DNA of 6,365 nt from JBBKXP01 sp038251315 (GTDB taxonomy: Bacteria; Pseudomonadota; Alphaproteobacteria; Rhodobacterales; Rhodobacteraceae): assembly GCA_038251315.1 (NCBI GenBank), contig JBBSBK010000135.1, positions 1-6,365 on the forward strand. Direction: 5' to 3'. This document shows, piece after piece, positions 5,933 to 6,365 of this stretch; within the stretch, counting starts at the first letter, position 1; each line of letters begins with the position of its first letter. The notes under the pieces were generated by a model. It did no database searches and was not told the DNA's origin. It saw nothing but the letters and a program-made list of their open reading frames with translations. The position numbers were made by a program, and so were the translations under genes.

Positions 5933-5957
5933 GGAACCAAACTTGGTAAGCGGTGTT
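5933..5957 (+). promoter_or_regulatory. EcfG-type promoter of nepR-ecfG
   Basis: Plus-strand GGAAC (5933-5937), 16-nt spacer, TGTT (5954-5957). Autoregulated nepR-ecfG promoters of this type are known in other Alphaproteobacteria. The predicted start is near 5964, giving a leader of about 42 nt. It is interlocked with the minus-strand phyR promoter. Confidence 0.75.
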
Positions 5958-5964
5958 TAGTTCC
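5940..5964 (-). promoter_or_regulatory. EcfG-type promoter of phyR
   Basis: Minus-strand GGAAC (5964-5960), 16-nt spacer, AGTT (5943-5940); equally GGAAC-N17-GTT. The start would fall near 5933, about 30 nt before the phyR ATG. Its -35 box lies just beyond the -10 box of the opposing nepR promoter, and the reverse is also true. Confidence 0.75.
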
Positions 5965-6005
5965 GCTTGGGATACTATAAACGGCACAAATAAAAAGGCC
6001 ATCGC

Positions 6006-6167
6006 ATGCAGAAAGACCAGCGGGACGGGCAGCAACCGCGCGAGAACCTGATCAAGGACAACATCCGCCGCGCCTTTGTCGAAAAGCAAGGCGAGGCATT
6101 GCCCTCAAACCTCTTGGAGCTTCTGGCCCAGTTGCGGGCGCAGGACGACCCTGATGTACCAAAGTGA
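6006..6167 (+). CDS. nepR: NepR, anti-sigma factor of EcfG
   Basis: Small anti-sigma factor that binds EcfG in unstressed cells and is captured by phosphorylated PhyR. I translated it by hand: 53 residues, within the normal range for NepR. The core is the two-helix domain RENLIKDNIRRAFVEKQGEALPSNLLELLAQLRAQ (12-46), with the family's I-x-x-x-L/I-R-x-x-[FY] helix 1 and the P-x-x-L-x-x-L-L-x-x-L helix 2. Flanks are short and polar. ATG at 6006-6008 has AAAGG (5994-5998) 7 nt upstream. It overlaps the ecfG start by 14 bp, consistent with translational coupling that keeps anti-sigma and sigma in step. Expressed from the EcfG-type promoter at 5933-5957. Confidence 0.92.
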   Translation: MQKDQRDGQQPRENLIKDNIRRAFVEKQGEALPSNLLELLAQLRAQDDPDVPK

Positions 6168-6365
6168 ACCGTCGGCGGGCCTCGATCCGCGCGATGAACT
6201 TGTCACGCACCTGGGTGCGCTGCGTGCCTTCGCGCTCAGCCTTTGCCGCAATCCGGCGCTGGCGGACGATCTGGTGCAGGAAACCGTTATGAAGGCATGG
6301 AAGGCCATCGCGGGCTTTACCGCCGGCACCAACATGCGGGCCTGGCTGTTCACGATCCTGCGCAA
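6154..6365 (+). CDS. ecfG: EcfG-type general stress sigma factor (partial, C-terminus beyond window)
   Basis: ECF sigma factor (ECF15/EcfG group) that directs RNA polymerase to GGAAC...GTT promoters. Seventy codons are present, covering the N-terminus and most of the sigma-2 domain: DELVTHLGALRAFALSLCRN (14-33), ADDLVQETVMKAWKAI (37-52), then FTAGTNMRAWLFTILR (55-70), which runs off the window. Region sigma-4 is not seen. ATG at 6154-6156 lies inside the end of nepR in another frame; AGGA (6142-6145) is 8 nt upstream, also inside nepR. Identity rests on the sigma-2 motifs and on the PhyR/NepR neighbours. Confidence 0.93.
   Translation, partial: MYQSEPSAGLDPRDELVTHLGALRAFALSLCRNPALADDLVQETVMKAWKAIAGFTAGTNMRAWLFTILR

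Noticed and set aside
6105..6365. Minus-strand frame opposite nepR/ecfG
   Set aside because: Shadow of the ecfG sigma-2 coding region, whose motifs (DDLVQET, AWLFTILR) are clear on the plus strand.

Overview
The window looks like chromosomal DNA of an alphaproteobacterium, most likely a Rhodobacteraceae/Roseobacter-type organism. The evidence is the high G+C, tightly packed genes, a complete PhyR-NepR-EcfG general stress response (GSR) core (a system confined to Alphaproteobacteria), and several promoters of the EcfG type (GGAAC, 16-17 bp spacer, NGTT). No mobile element, CRISPR array, tRNA or rRNA is visible.

Layout. (1) 1-1968, minus strand: the start of a glycerol-3-phosphate ABC importer operon, ugpB (periplasmic binding protein, complete) followed by ugpA (permease, cut by the window edge). 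A strong hairpin with a short T tract lies between them and occupies the ugpA ribosome-binding region. A degenerate Pho-box-like direct repeat lies upstream of ugpB. (2) 2152-3476, minus strand: csbD-family stress gene, then a 53-residue single-membrane-span protein, then an alpha/beta hydrolase that appears to start at TTG. (3) 3584-5018, minus strand: a translationally linked three-gene unit of DUF883/YqjD-like membrane protein, holin-superfamily-III/YqjE-like membrane protein and Crp/Fnr-type regulator, with TAATG and ATGA junctions. (4) 5088-6365: the GSR core. phyR is on the minus strand. nepR and ecfG are on the plus strand and overlap by 14 bp; ecfG is cut by the window edge.

How the parts fit. 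All four intergenic regions that precede a stress-type transcription unit (csbD, DUF883 operon, phyR, nepR-ecfG) carry a GGAAC...GTT pair at the right spacing and orientation. GGAAC matches inside the genes that I checked lack a properly spaced -10. This suggests a compact, self-amplifying stress island: EcfG would transcribe its own gene, its anti-sigma factor NepR, the anti-anti-sigma PhyR, and two neighbouring effector operons, one of which encodes a second transcription factor (Crp/Fnr). The phyR and nepR promoters are interlocked on opposite strands, so RNA polymerase could probably occupy only one at a time. The ugp genes look like an unrelated phosphate/glycerol-phosphate uptake operon abutting the island.

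No gap between genes exceeds 300 bases. The largest (1969-2151) holds the ugpB leader and the possible Pho box.
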